Below the pieces are notes generated by a model. That model was not told where the DNA came from. It made no database searches and saw only the letters and a program-made list of their open reading frames with translations. Position numbers and translations under genes: made by a program. 17,234 nt of DNA from NCBI GenBank assembly GCA_020847555.1, contig JADLBT010000294.1:1-17234 (forward strand), read 5' to 3'. This document shows, in pieces, positions 1 through 6,725 of the stretch. The first letter of the stretch is position 1. Every line of letters begins with the position of its first letter. The DNA comes from Gemmataceae bacterium. GTDB lineage: Bacteria > Planctomycetota > Planctomycetia > Gemmatales > Gemmataceae.

Positions 1-179
1 CGATCTTCCGCTACGCCCCGTCGTGCCACGGCGCCGAGGACTACGCCGCCCTGGCCCGCGAGGTGGCGGGCGAACCGCCCGCGACGGTCGTGTCGGCGCG
101 CGTCGCGGTGGATGACCAGGGCCAGGTGCAGGTGCTGACCACCGACCAGCCGCAGGTGGCCGTGACGGCGGAAACCTAA
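1..179 (+). CDS. C-terminal end of an unrecognised protein (partial)
   Basis: An open frame enters from the left edge and ends at TAA 177-179, giving about 58 residues that start IFRYAPSCHGAEDYAALARE and end QPQVAVTAET. Composition and third-position GC look like the genes that follow, so it is probably real. The tail is acidic and Gln/Val rich, with no membrane segment and no motif I recognise. In many bacteria ybeY lies beside phoH and an HD-domain phosphohydrolase, but this tail does not resemble the end of either as I know them. The start and most of the protein lie outside the window, so no function is assigned. Confidence 0.6.
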   Translation, partial: IFRYAPSCHGAEDYAALAREVAGEPPATVVSARVAVDDQGQVQVLTTDQPQVAVTAET

Positions 180-215
180 CCCCCCGGCGACGGCGGAAAA
201 CCTGGCCCCTCCGGC

Positions 216-240
216 CTCCCTTCTCTGCGAGGGAAGGGGG
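216..240. other. Small intergenic hairpin after the first gene
   Basis: CCCTTC (218-223) pairs with GAAGGG (233-238), and two further pairs including a G-T wobble extend the stem to about eight bases with a nine-base loop. It lies about 37 bases after the stop of the leftmost gene. No T tract follows, so it is not a textbook terminator, and this GC-rich stretch could form such a stem by chance. Confidence 0.3.
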
Positions 241-259
241 CAGGGGTTACCCCGCCTGC

Positions 260-289
260 TTGTGCCCGCCGCCGCGACCTCCGCATAAT
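260..289 (+). promoter_or_regulatory. Possible sigma70-like promoter upstream of ybeY
   Basis: TTGTGC (260-265) and CATAAT (284-289) are separated by 18 bases, with five of six matches to the -10 consensus and three of six to the -35. It sits in the 167-base gap before ybeY, where a promoter would be expected because the preceding hairpin may end the upstream transcript. It is a weak call from consensus only; planctomycete promoters are poorly described. Confidence 0.25.
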
Positions 290-346
290 GACGGAGACAG
301 CGCCGGCCGCACTGCGCGGCCCGCCACGGTATCAGCGGGGGCACCC

Positions 347-793
347 ATGAGCAAGGTTTCCATCGCCACACCCCAGGAAGTGGTCCCGGTCGATCGGGCC
401 TTCATGCGGCGCCTGGCACGCGCCGTCCTGGAGAGTGAGGGTAAGCAGGACTACGAGATCAGCCTCGCCTTCGTGGACAACCCGACCATCCACCGTCTCA
501 ACCAGCGCTACCTGCAGCACGACGAGCCGACCGACGTCCTCAGCTTCCCTCTGAGCGAGCCCGACGCGCGAAGGCTGGCGGGCGAACTCGTCATCGGCGT
601 CGAGGTGGCGCAGGCCCAGGCGCAGGAACGCGGCCACGACGTGCAGGCGGAACTGGCGCTCTACGCGATTCACGGCCTGCTGCACCTCTGCGGCTACGAC
701 GACAAGACCGCCACGGCGGCGGCCGAGATGCGCCGGCGCGAGCGGCACTACCTGGGCGAGCTGGGGCTCCCGGACATTGCAGAGGAGCAGTGA
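347..793 (+). CDS. ybeY: Endoribonuclease YbeY (rRNA maturation factor), Asp at third metal position
   Basis: The 148-residue protein matches the YbeY/UPF0054 family: it has the LNQRYLQHDEPTDVLSFPL block typical of the family, the GELVIGVEVAQAQA strand and helix, and the metal site H109-GLL-H113-LCGY-D118-D119. YbeY is a single-domain cytoplasmic metalloprotein needed for 16S rRNA 3' end maturation and 70S ribosome quality control. Length is normal for the family. Start ATG 347 was chosen because the conserved N-terminus begins there; a longer frame back to TTG 260 adds low-complexity residues. The ribosome binding site is weak (GGGGGC at 337-342). The start overlaps the stop of a 20-codon frame (288-350) as ATGA. 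Oddity: the family motif is H-x3-H-x5-H, here H-x3-H-x5-D. RecO follows after 137 bases. Confidence 0.93.
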   Translation: MSKVSIATPQEVVPVDRAFMRRLARAVLESEGKQDYEISLAFVDNPTIHRLNQRYLQHDEPTDVLSFPLSEPDARRLAGELVIGVEVAQAQAQERGHDVQAELALYAIHGLLHLCGYDDKTATAAAEMRRRERHYLGELGLPDIAEEQ

Positions 794-809
794 GAGATGA
801 GAAGGAGAT

Positions 810-880
810 AAAGCCCACGGGTCGCGTTCCGTGGGTCAAGTGCTGGAAACTTCGCCCACGGGACGCGCCCCGTGGGCTTT
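810..880. repeat. Double palindrome between ybeY and recO (repeat family A, two copies)
   Basis: Two related palindromes stand side by side: 813-836 and 854-877. Each has arms of the type GCCCACGGG and CCCGTGGGC around a GC-rich centre close to TCGCGT or ACGCGC. The outermost arms, AAAGCCCACGGG (810-821) and CCCGTGGGCTTT (869-880), are perfectly complementary over 12 bases. The region can therefore fold as two hairpins or as one long one. Similar palindromes occur at 5558-5584 and 11160-11181. It lies just after the ybeY stop and could end or stabilise transcripts. Confidence 0.75.
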
Positions 881-930
881 ACCTCCTTCCTCTCCACTCC
901 CCACTTCCACCTGAGCGGAGGCCCGGACGC

Positions 931-1668
931 ATGGCGGCCGAGAAAGCCGTGGCCCTGGTGCTGCGCACGACCGACTGGAGCGAGAGCAGCCGCATCGCGA
1001 CCCTCTGGACGCGCGAATTCGGCAAGGTGCGCGGCCTGGCCAAGGGCGGCAGGCGGCTCCGGTCGAACTTTGAAAGTGCCCTTGACCTGCTCACCGTCTG
1101 CAGTATAGTTCTGCTCCGCAAATCATCCGGCGGTCTCGATCTGTTGACGGAGGCGCAGGTCGTCCGGCGGTTCCCCGGGCTGGCCCGAGACCTCTCGGCC
1201 CTGTACGCGGGGTACTACGTCGCGGAGCTGCTGGCGGATTTGACGGAAGAGTTCGACCCTCACCCATCCCTTTTCGACGAGGCGCTCCGGACACTGCAGG
1301 AGTTGGGGGCGCCGGACACTGCGGCCGGGCTCCGCCTGGCGCGCTTCGAGTTGATCCTGCTGGGCGAGCTGGGCTACGGCCCCGCCCTCGATCGGTGCGC
1401 CGCCTGCGCGGGCGGCCCTGGCAAGGCCGGCCTGGCGTTCAGCCCGGCAGCGGGGGGCGTCGTGTGTCCGGACTGCCAGCCGGCCCACCGCGACCGCCGG
1501 CCGCTGTCGGCGGCCGCCCACGACGCCCTGCTTTGCCTGGCCGCGTCCGACCCGGAAGCCGACGTGCCCGGGGACGCCGCCCGCGCCGAGGTGCGGCAGG
1601 TGCTGAATCATTATGTGACGTTCGTGCTGGGGCGCCGGCCGCGCCTGTTGCCTTACCTGGGGAGTTGA
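931..1668 (+). CDS. recO: DNA repair protein RecO
   Basis: The 245-residue protein is RecO, which loads RecA on SSB-coated single strands together with RecR and anneals complementary strands. The N-terminal OB fold is visible (AVALVLRTTDWSESSRIATL, then EFGKVRGLAKGGRR at about residues 30-43). The helical domain contains the family signature RLARFELILLGELGYGP before a four-cysteine zinc finger: C156-x2-C159 and C179-x2-C182. Start ATG 931 was chosen because the OB fold begins immediately after it and GGAGG (917-921) precedes it. The frame is open back to a GTG at 790, but that would translate through the palindrome. The stop codon overlaps the start of the next gene as TGATG, suggesting coupled translation. 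Confidence 0.95.
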   Translation: MAAEKAVALVLRTTDWSESSRIATLWTREFGKVRGLAKGGRRLRSNFESALDLLTVCSIVLLRKSSGGLDLLTEAQVVRRFPGLARDLSALYAGYYVAELLADLTEEFDPHPSLFDEALRTLQELGAPDTAAGLRLARFELILLGELGYGPALDRCAACAGGPGKAGLAFSPAAGGVVCPDCQPAHRDRRPLSAAAHDALLCLAASDPEADVPGDAARAEVRQVLNHYVTFVLGRRPRLLPYLGS

Positions 1669-2966
1669 TGGTCGTGCAAAGCGTTCGTCAATCTGCCGAC
1701 CGTGCAGCGCAGGACACCCGACTCGGCGGGCCGAACCGGCCGCGCGCCCCGTGGCTGCTGGTGCTGGCGTGTACCTGCCTGGCACCCGCGGCCGGCTGCG
1801 CCGTGTGGGGAGCGAAGAAACCGCCACCGGACGCGGCCGGTCCGGTGGACGCCGTTGTCCTGCGCGCCGGCGGGCCGGAGGCGGAGGCTCTCCCCGCCGC
1901 CGGCACCGCGGCCGCCGACCTGGAAGCGGGCAAGCGCCTCTTCCAGCAGGAGCAGTACCGCAAGGCCGAGTCGGTCCTCGCGGGCGTCGCCGAGAACAAG
2001 AAGAACCCGACGTCGCTCGCCGAGGAGGCGATGTACTATCAGGCCGAGTGCCAGCGCCTCCAGGGACGCTACCCGGCGGCCGCGGAGACGTATAACCACC
2101 TCCTCAACACGTTCCCGATGGGCCGGCACGCCGGGCTGTCGCGGCGCCGCCTGTTCGACATCGCCAACTACTGGCTCGACGAGACGCGCGCCTACATGGA
2201 GGCGTGCCGGGAAAAGAAGGAGGGCAAGCGGTGGTGGGTGTGGCCGGTGTCGTTCGTCCACGTCGAGAAGACGAAGCCGCTGTTCGATCTGGAGGGCCAC
2301 GCCATCCGCATGCTCGAGCAGGTCTACATCACCGACCCGACCGGGCCGCTGGCGGAGAAGGCGCTGTTCTACCTGGGGAGTGTGCATTTCTTCCGCGAGG
2401 ACTACACCGAGGCGGACCACTTCTTTAGCGAGCTGGTCAAGCACCACCCGAACGGGGAGATGGCGCCCAAGGGGCTCAAGTTCTCGATCATCTGCAAGCA
2501 GATGAGTACGGGCGGGTCGGAGTACGACGGGCGGCTGGTCGCCGAGGCGCGCGAGCTGGTCGATATCGCCCAGCGAAGCTACCCCGAGCTGGCCAACCAG
2601 CAGCAGAAGTTCCTGATGGACCAGCTGTACTCGATCACCCAGCAGCAGGCGGACAAGGACTGGAAGGTGGCGGAGTTCTACCGCCGCGTGGGCAAGTCGG
2701 CGTCGGCGTACTTCATGTACGACGTGGTGCGCCGCCGCTATCCCGGCACGAGCTACGAAAAGCGCGCCGCCCAGCGCATGGATGAGCTGCGCGCCCGCGT
2801 CGAACGAGAGCAGGCGCAGGAAGGGACACCGCCCGGTGCGGCAATCGGAGCCCCACCCGAGACAGGGCCGGTGCCGCGGCGCTTCGCGCCGGGGGCGCCG
2901 CTGTCCGGCCCTGAAACCGGACCGGCGCCGCAGATGCTGCCGCCGTCCATGACCGGCGGGAGATAA
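1668..2966 (+). CDS. BamD/YfiO-like TPR outer-membrane lipoprotein
   Basis: The 432-residue product has a late signal sequence with lipobox LAPAAGC, so the lipidated cysteine would be C44; the n-region of about 28 residues is long. After an Ala/Pro linker come TPR-like helical pairs: about residues 84-160 (AGKRLFQQEQYRKAESVLAG onward), 209-280 (EKALFYLGSVHFFREDYTEA) and 334-380 (VAEFYRRVGKSASAYFMYDV). The pattern and the YPGTSYEKRAAQRMDEL ending resemble BamD/YfiO, the essential lipoprotein of the Bam complex that inserts beta-barrel proteins. It is longer than BamD (about 245 residues) and ends in a Pro-rich tail where PETGP occurs twice. It overlaps recO by one base and is followed by the LptE-like gene, consistent with envelope assembly. 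It could instead be another periplasmic TPR lipoprotein. Confidence 0.75.
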   Translation: MVVQSVRQSADRAAQDTRLGGPNRPRAPWLLVLACTCLAPAAGCAVWGAKKPPPDAAGPVDAVVLRAGGPEAEALPAAGTAAADLEAGKRLFQQEQYRKAESVLAGVAENKKNPTSLAEEAMYYQAECQRLQGRYPAAAETYNHLLNTFPMGRHAGLSRRRLFDIANYWLDETRAYMEACREKKEGKRWWVWPVSFVHVEKTKPLFDLEGHAIRMLEQVYITDPTGPLAEKALFYLGSVHFFREDYTEADHFFSELVKHHPNGEMAPKGLKFSIICKQMSTGGSEYDGRLVAEARELVDIAQRSYPELANQQQKFLMDQLYSITQQQADKDWKVAEFYRRVGKSASAYFMYDVVRRRYPGTSYEKRAAQRMDELRARVEREQAQEGTPPGAAIGAPPETGPVPRRFAPGAPLSGPETGPAPQMLPPSMTGGR

Positions 2967-2987
2967 GAGTTCCTGGACAGAACTCCT

Positions 2988-3052
2988 GTCCGAGCCCGAA
3001 GCGTCAGCGCGGGGAAGAGGCAAAGACCCGCGCTGACGCTTCGGGCTCGGAC
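2988..3052. repeat. Long perfect hairpin after the BamD-like gene (repeat family B)
   Basis: Arms 2988-3013 and 3027-3052 are perfectly complementary over 26 bases around a 13-base loop. The core is GAGCCCGAAGCGTCAGCG and its complement. A related structure with the core GAGCCGGAAGCGTAAGCG occurs at 9652-9715. It starts 22 bases after the stop of the BamD-like gene. A small hairpin, GGACAG/CTGTCC (2975-2991), abuts its left arm. No T tract follows; it may act as a processing or stability element, or be a mobile palindromic repeat. Confidence 0.8.
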
Positions 3053-3095
3053 CGAAACCCGGACGAGAGCTTCCGCCACAAGGAGGTTCGGCCCG

Positions 3096-3716
3096 ATGCA
3101 CGCGCTGCGATCTCACCTACGCTGGTCCCACTGCCTGGTGGCGGCGGTCGCGTTCGTGCTGCCGGCCTGCACGGCGGACGGCCACCTGCAAATGTTCGGG
3201 TACAGCACCCGGCCGAACTACGACCCGGGCATCCGCACGGTGCGCGTGCCGATCTTCGAGAACACCACGCCCAGGCTCGGGGTCGAGTTCGAGCTGACCC
3301 GGGCCATCATCCGCGAGATCGAGGCGAAAACGCCGTTCAAGGTGGTGTCCGACCCGTGCGCCGCCGACACCGAGCTGACCGGCCGAATCGTCTCGTTCTT
3401 CAAGAAGACCAACATCCTCACCCAGACCGGCGAAATCCGCGACGGCGAGACGACGATGACGGTGGAACTCGTCTGGCGCGACCTGCGGCCGGGGAGCAAG
3501 GGCGAGTGCCTGTCGCTACCGTCGCGGGCGCGGCCGACCGACCCGCCCATTCTGCCCGAGACGCTCGGCCCACCGCCCGCCAGTCCGCCGCCGGTGATCG
3601 TACAGTCGCTCGCCACCTTCACCCCCGAGCTGGGCGAGTCAATCACCACGGCGCAGAAGACGATGGTGGACCGCATGGCGATCCAGATCGTTTCGATGAT
3701 GGAGAAGCCCTGGTAG
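3096..3716 (+). CDS. lptE: LptE-like LPS-assembly lipoprotein
   Basis: The 206-residue product has a signal sequence and lipobox VLPAC with C25 as the likely lipidated residue. The following region, IRTVRVPIFENTTPRLGVEFELTRAI, then an acidic/hydrophobic strand and ADTELTGRIVSF, is the pattern of the LptE family, the lipoprotein that plugs and assembles the LptD barrel for LPS insertion into the outer membrane. The start ATG 3096 has an excellent AAGGAGG site at 3080-3086. A Pro-rich stretch (about residues 137-168, ending PPPASPPPV) interrupts the fold and is not usual in proteobacterial LptE. The C-terminal helix (ESITTAQKTMVDRMAIQIVS) is typical. Neighbours are an envelope lipoprotein upstream and folP downstream. 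Confidence 0.8.
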   Translation: MHALRSHLRWSHCLVAAVAFVLPACTADGHLQMFGYSTRPNYDPGIRTVRVPIFENTTPRLGVEFELTRAIIREIEAKTPFKVVSDPCAADTELTGRIVSFFKKTNILTQTGEIRDGETTMTVELVWRDLRPGSKGECLSLPSRARPTDPPILPETLGPPPASPPPVIVQSLATFTPELGESITTAQKTMVDRMAIQIVSMMEKPW

Positions 3717-3730
3717 CCGTTGTCAACATC

Positions 3731-3757
3731 CGTAGGAGCCGGCTCCTGCGAAGATGA
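3731..3757. repeat. Palindrome between lptE and folP (repeat family C)
   Basis: CGTAGGAGCC (3731-3740) faces GGCTCCTGCG (3741-3750), pairing at all positions with one G-T wobble and no spacer. It continues as AAGATG. The stretch GGCTCCTRCGAAGAYG recurs at 9813-9828 in the large compound repeat, so this looks like a minimal copy of the same family. It sits 15 bases after the lptE stop. Confidence 0.6.
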
Positions 3758-3787
3758 CGCCGATGGCAGGCGGACAGGCGCAGCACC

Positions 3788-4636
3788 ATGACGCACCACT
3801 GGCACCTTCGGGATCGCGTGCTGACGATCGGCCGGCGCCCCCTGGTGATGGGCATCGTCAACGTCACGCCCGACAGCTTCTCCGACGGTGGGCGGTTCGA
3901 CACGATCGAGGCGGCCGTCGCCCACGGGCTGGAGCTGGTGGCGCAGGGCGCGGACCTGCTCGACGTGGGCGGCGAATCGACTCGCCCCGGTTCCGAGCCG
4001 GTGCCGGCGGACGAGGAGAGCCGGCGCGTCGTCCCGGTGGTCGAGGTCCTGGCGGCCCGGGCCGGGGTGCCGGTGTCGGTGGACACGACGAAGGCGGCGG
4101 TGGCGCGGCGGTGCCTGGCAGGCGGCGCACAGGCGATCAACGACGTCACCGCGCTGGGCGACCCGGAGATGCCCGCGGTCATCCAGGCTGCCGGCGCCGG
4201 CGTCGTGCTGATGCACATGCAGGGCACGCCCGCGACCATGCAGGTCGCCCCCCATTACGCCGACGTGGTCGCGGACATCGCCCGGTTCCTGCGCGAGCGG
4301 CTCGACGCGGCGGCCGGGGCAGGCATCGATCTGCGGCGCGTGGTGGTCGATCCGGGGATCGGGTTCGGCAAGACGGTCGCCCACAACCTGGAGCTGCTGG
4401 CGCGGCTGGACGAGTTCCAGGCGCTGGGCCGGCCGGTGTGTTTGGGGGTTTCGCGCAAGGGATTCATCGGCCGCGTGCTGGACCGGCCGGCCGACCGGCG
4501 TCTGGCCGGGTCGCTCGCGGCGGTTTGTCACGCCATGAGCCGGGCGGCCGTCCAGGTGGTCCGCGTCCACGACGTCGAGGCGACGCGGGACGCCGCCGCC
4601 CTGTTCGTCGCCATCGAGGAGGCGCAGGGGAGGTAG
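3788..4636 (+). CDS. folP: Dihydropteroate synthase
   Basis: This 282-residue protein joins 4-aminobenzoate to hydroxymethyl-dihydropterin diphosphate in folate synthesis. All family motifs are present: MGIVNVTPDSFSDGG (21-35, with the Mg-binding N25), GGESTRPG (61-68), VDT around D99, ND at 118-119, MHMQGTP (142-148), DPGIGFGKT (188-196), SRKGFIG (222-228) and RVHDV (259-263). Length is typical of a single-domain TIM-barrel FolP. Start ATG 3788 places the first barrel strand at the usual distance; its ribosome site is poor. The stop codon lies in the left arm of a hairpin. The order folP then cdaA then a YbbR gene is common in several phyla and supports the next two calls. Confidence 0.97.
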   Translation: MTHHWHLRDRVLTIGRRPLVMGIVNVTPDSFSDGGRFDTIEAAVAHGLELVAQGADLLDVGGESTRPGSEPVPADEESRRVVPVVEVLAARAGVPVSVDTTKAAVARRCLAGGAQAINDVTALGDPEMPAVIQAAGAGVVLMHMQGTPATMQVAPHYADVVADIARFLRERLDAAAGAGIDLRRVVVDPGIGFGKTVAHNLELLARLDEFQALGRPVCLGVSRKGFIGRVLDRPADRRLAGSLAAVCHAMSRAAVQVVRVHDVEATRDAAALFVAIEEAQGR

Positions 4637-4692
4637 TGGACTGTGGACAGGGAGCGGTGAGCAACATCAGCCATCGCCGATGACAGTCCACT
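4635..4692. other. Inverted repeat around the folP-cdaA junction
   Basis: AGTGGACTGT (4635-4644), which overlaps the folP stop TAG, is complementary over ten bases to ACAGTCCACT (4683-4692), with a 38-base loop. It could attenuate read-through into cdaA or be another repeat remnant. No T tract follows, so a Rho-independent terminator is unlikely. Confidence 0.45.
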
Positions 4693-4719
4693 GTCACTTC
4701 CACCACTGCGGGAGATGCC

Positions 4720-5541
4720 TTGATCCATCGCTTGACCCAGCTGTATGAATCGATCGGCACCCGCGACGTGGTGCAAATTGCCATCCTCGCGGTGGTGATC
4801 TACGGCGTCCTGCACTTCGTCGGCCGGACGTGCGGGGCCGGATCGCCGATCAGCCGCGGCCTGGGCCTGGTGGTCGTCGGGCTGTTCCTGCTGGCGCAGG
4901 TCGTCGTCGCGGCCCTCGACCTGACGGAGCTGAGCACCGTCTTCGACTACCTGCTGCTGACAGCCCTGACCGGGCTCATTATCATCTTCCAGCCAGAGCT
5001 GCGCCGCGGGCTGATGATGCTCGGGCGGTCGAGCGTGTGGCGGTACTTCGCGCCGCAGGGCGAGCCGCTGGCGGACCGTTTGGCGGACGCGGCCATCGCC
5101 CTGTCGCGGGATTGCGTCGGGGCGCTGATCGCCATTCAGCGGGAGGTCGGGCTCGCGCCGTGGGTCGAGACCGGCGAGCGCCTCGACGCGGAGATCTCCG
5201 CCCCGCTGATCCGCACCATCTTCAGCCCGCGCAGTCCGCTGCACGACGGGGCCATCATCCTGAGCAGCGGGCGCATCGCCGCCGCCGGCTGTCAACTCCC
5301 GCTCGTGGTCCGCGACGGCCGGCAACCGGGCAGCGGCATGCACATGGGCATGCGCCATCGGGCGGCGCTGTGCCTGAGCGAGGAGACGGACGCCCTGCTG
5401 CTGGTCGTCAGCGAGGAAACCGGGCGCATCGCGCTCGCCTTCGGCGGGCGGCTGGAGCCGGTCCCGCGCGAGAACCTGTCGCGCCGCCTGGCCGCCCTCC
5501 TCGCTGCCCCGGGCGGATACCCGGTGCGAAAGTTGGCATGA
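4720..5541 (+). CDS. cdaA: Membrane-bound diadenylate cyclase CdaA (c-di-AMP synthase)
   Basis: The 273-residue protein has three predicted N-terminal membrane helices (about residues 17-33, 44-65, 76-90), the conserved FQPELRR stretch (90-96) and a DisA_N catalytic domain with the two diagnostic motifs: D176-G-A and R212-H-R. These bind ATP in the facing protomers that condense two ATP into c-di-AMP. Size and layout match CdaA/DacA, not DisA. The start is read as TTG 4720, preceded by GGGAG (4710-4714); the nearby ATG 4715 runs into a stop at its third codon. folP lies upstream and the YbbR/CdaR partner downstream, as in the common folP-cdaA-ybbR cluster; the glmM that often ends this cluster is absent. 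Confidence 0.95.
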   Translation: MIHRLTQLYESIGTRDVVQIAILAVVIYGVLHFVGRTCGAGSPISRGLGLVVVGLFLLAQVVVAALDLTELSTVFDYLLLTALTGLIIIFQPELRRGLMMLGRSSVWRYFAPQGEPLADRLADAAIALSRDCVGALIAIQREVGLAPWVETGERLDAEISAPLIRTIFSPRSPLHDGAIILSSGRIAAAGCQLPLVVRDGRQPGSGMHMGMRHRAALCLSEETDALLLVVSEETGRIALAFGGRLEPVPRENLSRRLAALLAAPGGYPVRKLA

Positions 5542-5557
5542 CCGGCAGGCCCGGGTG

Positions 5558-5584
5558 AAGCCACGGGCTGCCACCCGTGGGCTT
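5558..5584. repeat. Palindrome between cdaA and the YbbR gene (repeat family A)
   Basis: AAGCCACGGG (5558-5567) faces CCCGTGGGCTT (5574-5584), complementary with a single bulged base and a six-base centre. It matches the palindromes at 813-836, 854-877 and 11160-11181 in its arms. It begins 16 bases after the cdaA stop and ends 48 bases before the next start. Confidence 0.65.
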
Positions 5585-5632
5585 GACCCGGTGTTCCAGC
5601 CTGTCCCCTTGTCAGGACACAGGGAGGCACCC

Positions 5633-6670
5633 ATGCGATTCCTGCACACGGCGGCGCGGGCGCTGCTCCCGACCACCTGGCTGGCCGTCGTCCGTACCCG
5701 CCACTCCCTGCTCGAGATGCTCGTCGCCTGCTGCCTGGCGTTCCTCGTCTGGCTGTACACCCACAGCCGCGGCCAGGAATCGATCGACATGATCTCGATC
5801 CCGGTACAGATCAACCTGGCGCCGGGGACGACGGGCAACTACGATCTGGAGATCCACGGACCCAACCGGGTGCCCGTCTCGTTCAACGGGCCGGCGTCGC
5901 GCATCCGCGAGCTGCGCTCGCTGCTCCAGCGGGAGATGGTCCAGGTGGCCGTCACCGTCGCTGTCCCGGAGGAGCGGCAGAAGGACAGCCTGTACCGCGA
6001 AACCGTCCAGATCCAGGCGACGTCCATCCCGGTCCCGCCGGGCGTCCTCGCCGTCATCACCGAGGGACGCAACCAGATCCCGATCACCCTGCATCGGCTG
6101 GCCGAGCGGCACCTGCCGGTCCGGCTGGAGTACGCCGGGGAGCCGCGCATCAGCCAGATCAAGCTGGAGCCGGCCACAGTCCTGGTACGCGGGCCGAAGA
6201 CGATCCTGGACCGGGCCCGCGCCATCCCGACCCAGCCCTACGACCCGCCAGCGTCGTGGGAGGCCGGCTCGACACCGGACGCGGTCCTGCGCGGCCAGGT
6301 GACGGTGGTGACGGAACTCGAAGGGCGGCCGGTGCAGGTCTCGCCAGCGGCCGTCTCCCTCCGCTACCGCTTGCATCCGCGCCACCGGATTTACGAGCTG
6401 ACCGACATCCCGGTCCACTTCCTGTGCCCGGCCGGCTTCCCGTGGCGGCCGCGCTTCGCCGACGAGCAGGCGGGCAAGATCAGCCTCCGCCTCCTCGGGC
6501 CGGCCGGGGAGGAGGCTCCGCTCGTACAGGCGTACCTCGACCTGACCCGGGGCACGTACGGGCGGGGCAGAAACGTCGAGCCGGTCCGGCTACAATTACC
6601 GCGGGACTTTCAGCTGGCTCAGGACGCCCCACCCCGGATCGCGTTCCTCCTCGACCCGCCGACCGAATGA
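5633..6670 (+). CDS. YbbR-domain protein, CdaR-like regulator of CdaA
   Basis: The 345-residue product has one N-terminal membrane helix (about residues 25-43, [17 protein letters not shown], then THSRG) followed by an extracytoplasmic region built of YbbR-like beta domains. Recurrent elements are [18 protein letters not shown] (about 63-80), the [13 protein letters not shown] stretch, [20 protein letters not shown] with [10 protein letters not shown] (about 160-190), and a last unit near [12 protein letters not shown]. In other bacteria CdaR is the membrane partner that modulates CdaA activity. ATG 5633 was chosen for its AGGGAGG site at 5621-5627 and because the membrane helix then sits at the usual place; the frame is open back to 5555, through the palindrome. 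Direct adjacency to cdaA supports the role; regulation here is inferred. Confidence 0.85.
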   Translation: MRFLHTAARALLPTTWLAVVRTRHSLLEMLVACCLAFLVWLYTHSRGQESIDMISIPVQINLAPGTTGNYDLEIHGPNRVPVSFNGPASRIRELRSLLQREMVQVAVTVAVPEERQKDSLYRETVQIQATSIPVPPGVLAVITEGRNQIPITLHRLAERHLPVRLEYAGEPRISQIKLEPATVLVRGPKTILDRARAIPTQPYDPPASWEAGSTPDAVLRGQVTVVTELEGRPVQVSPAAVSLRYRLHPRHRIYELTDIPVHFLCPAGFPWRPRFADEQAGKISLRLLGPAGEEAPLVQAYLDLTRGTYGRGRNVEPVRLQLPRDFQLAQDAPPRIAFLLDPPTE

Positions 6671-6725
6671 CGGCAGGTCGCGCGCTCGCCCGGGCATGGC
6701 GAGAGCCAGTGACAGGAGCGCGTTC

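Noticed and set aside
790..930. An N-terminal extension of RecO from GTG 790.
   Set aside because: It would translate the double palindrome and has no similarity to RecO; ATG 931 has a good ribosome site and starts at the family N-terminus.
1653..3116. A 487-codon minus-strand frame opposite the BamD-like gene.
   Set aside because: It is antisense to a gene with lipobox and TPRs and reads through the perfect hairpin at 2988-3052; composition is that of a shadow frame.
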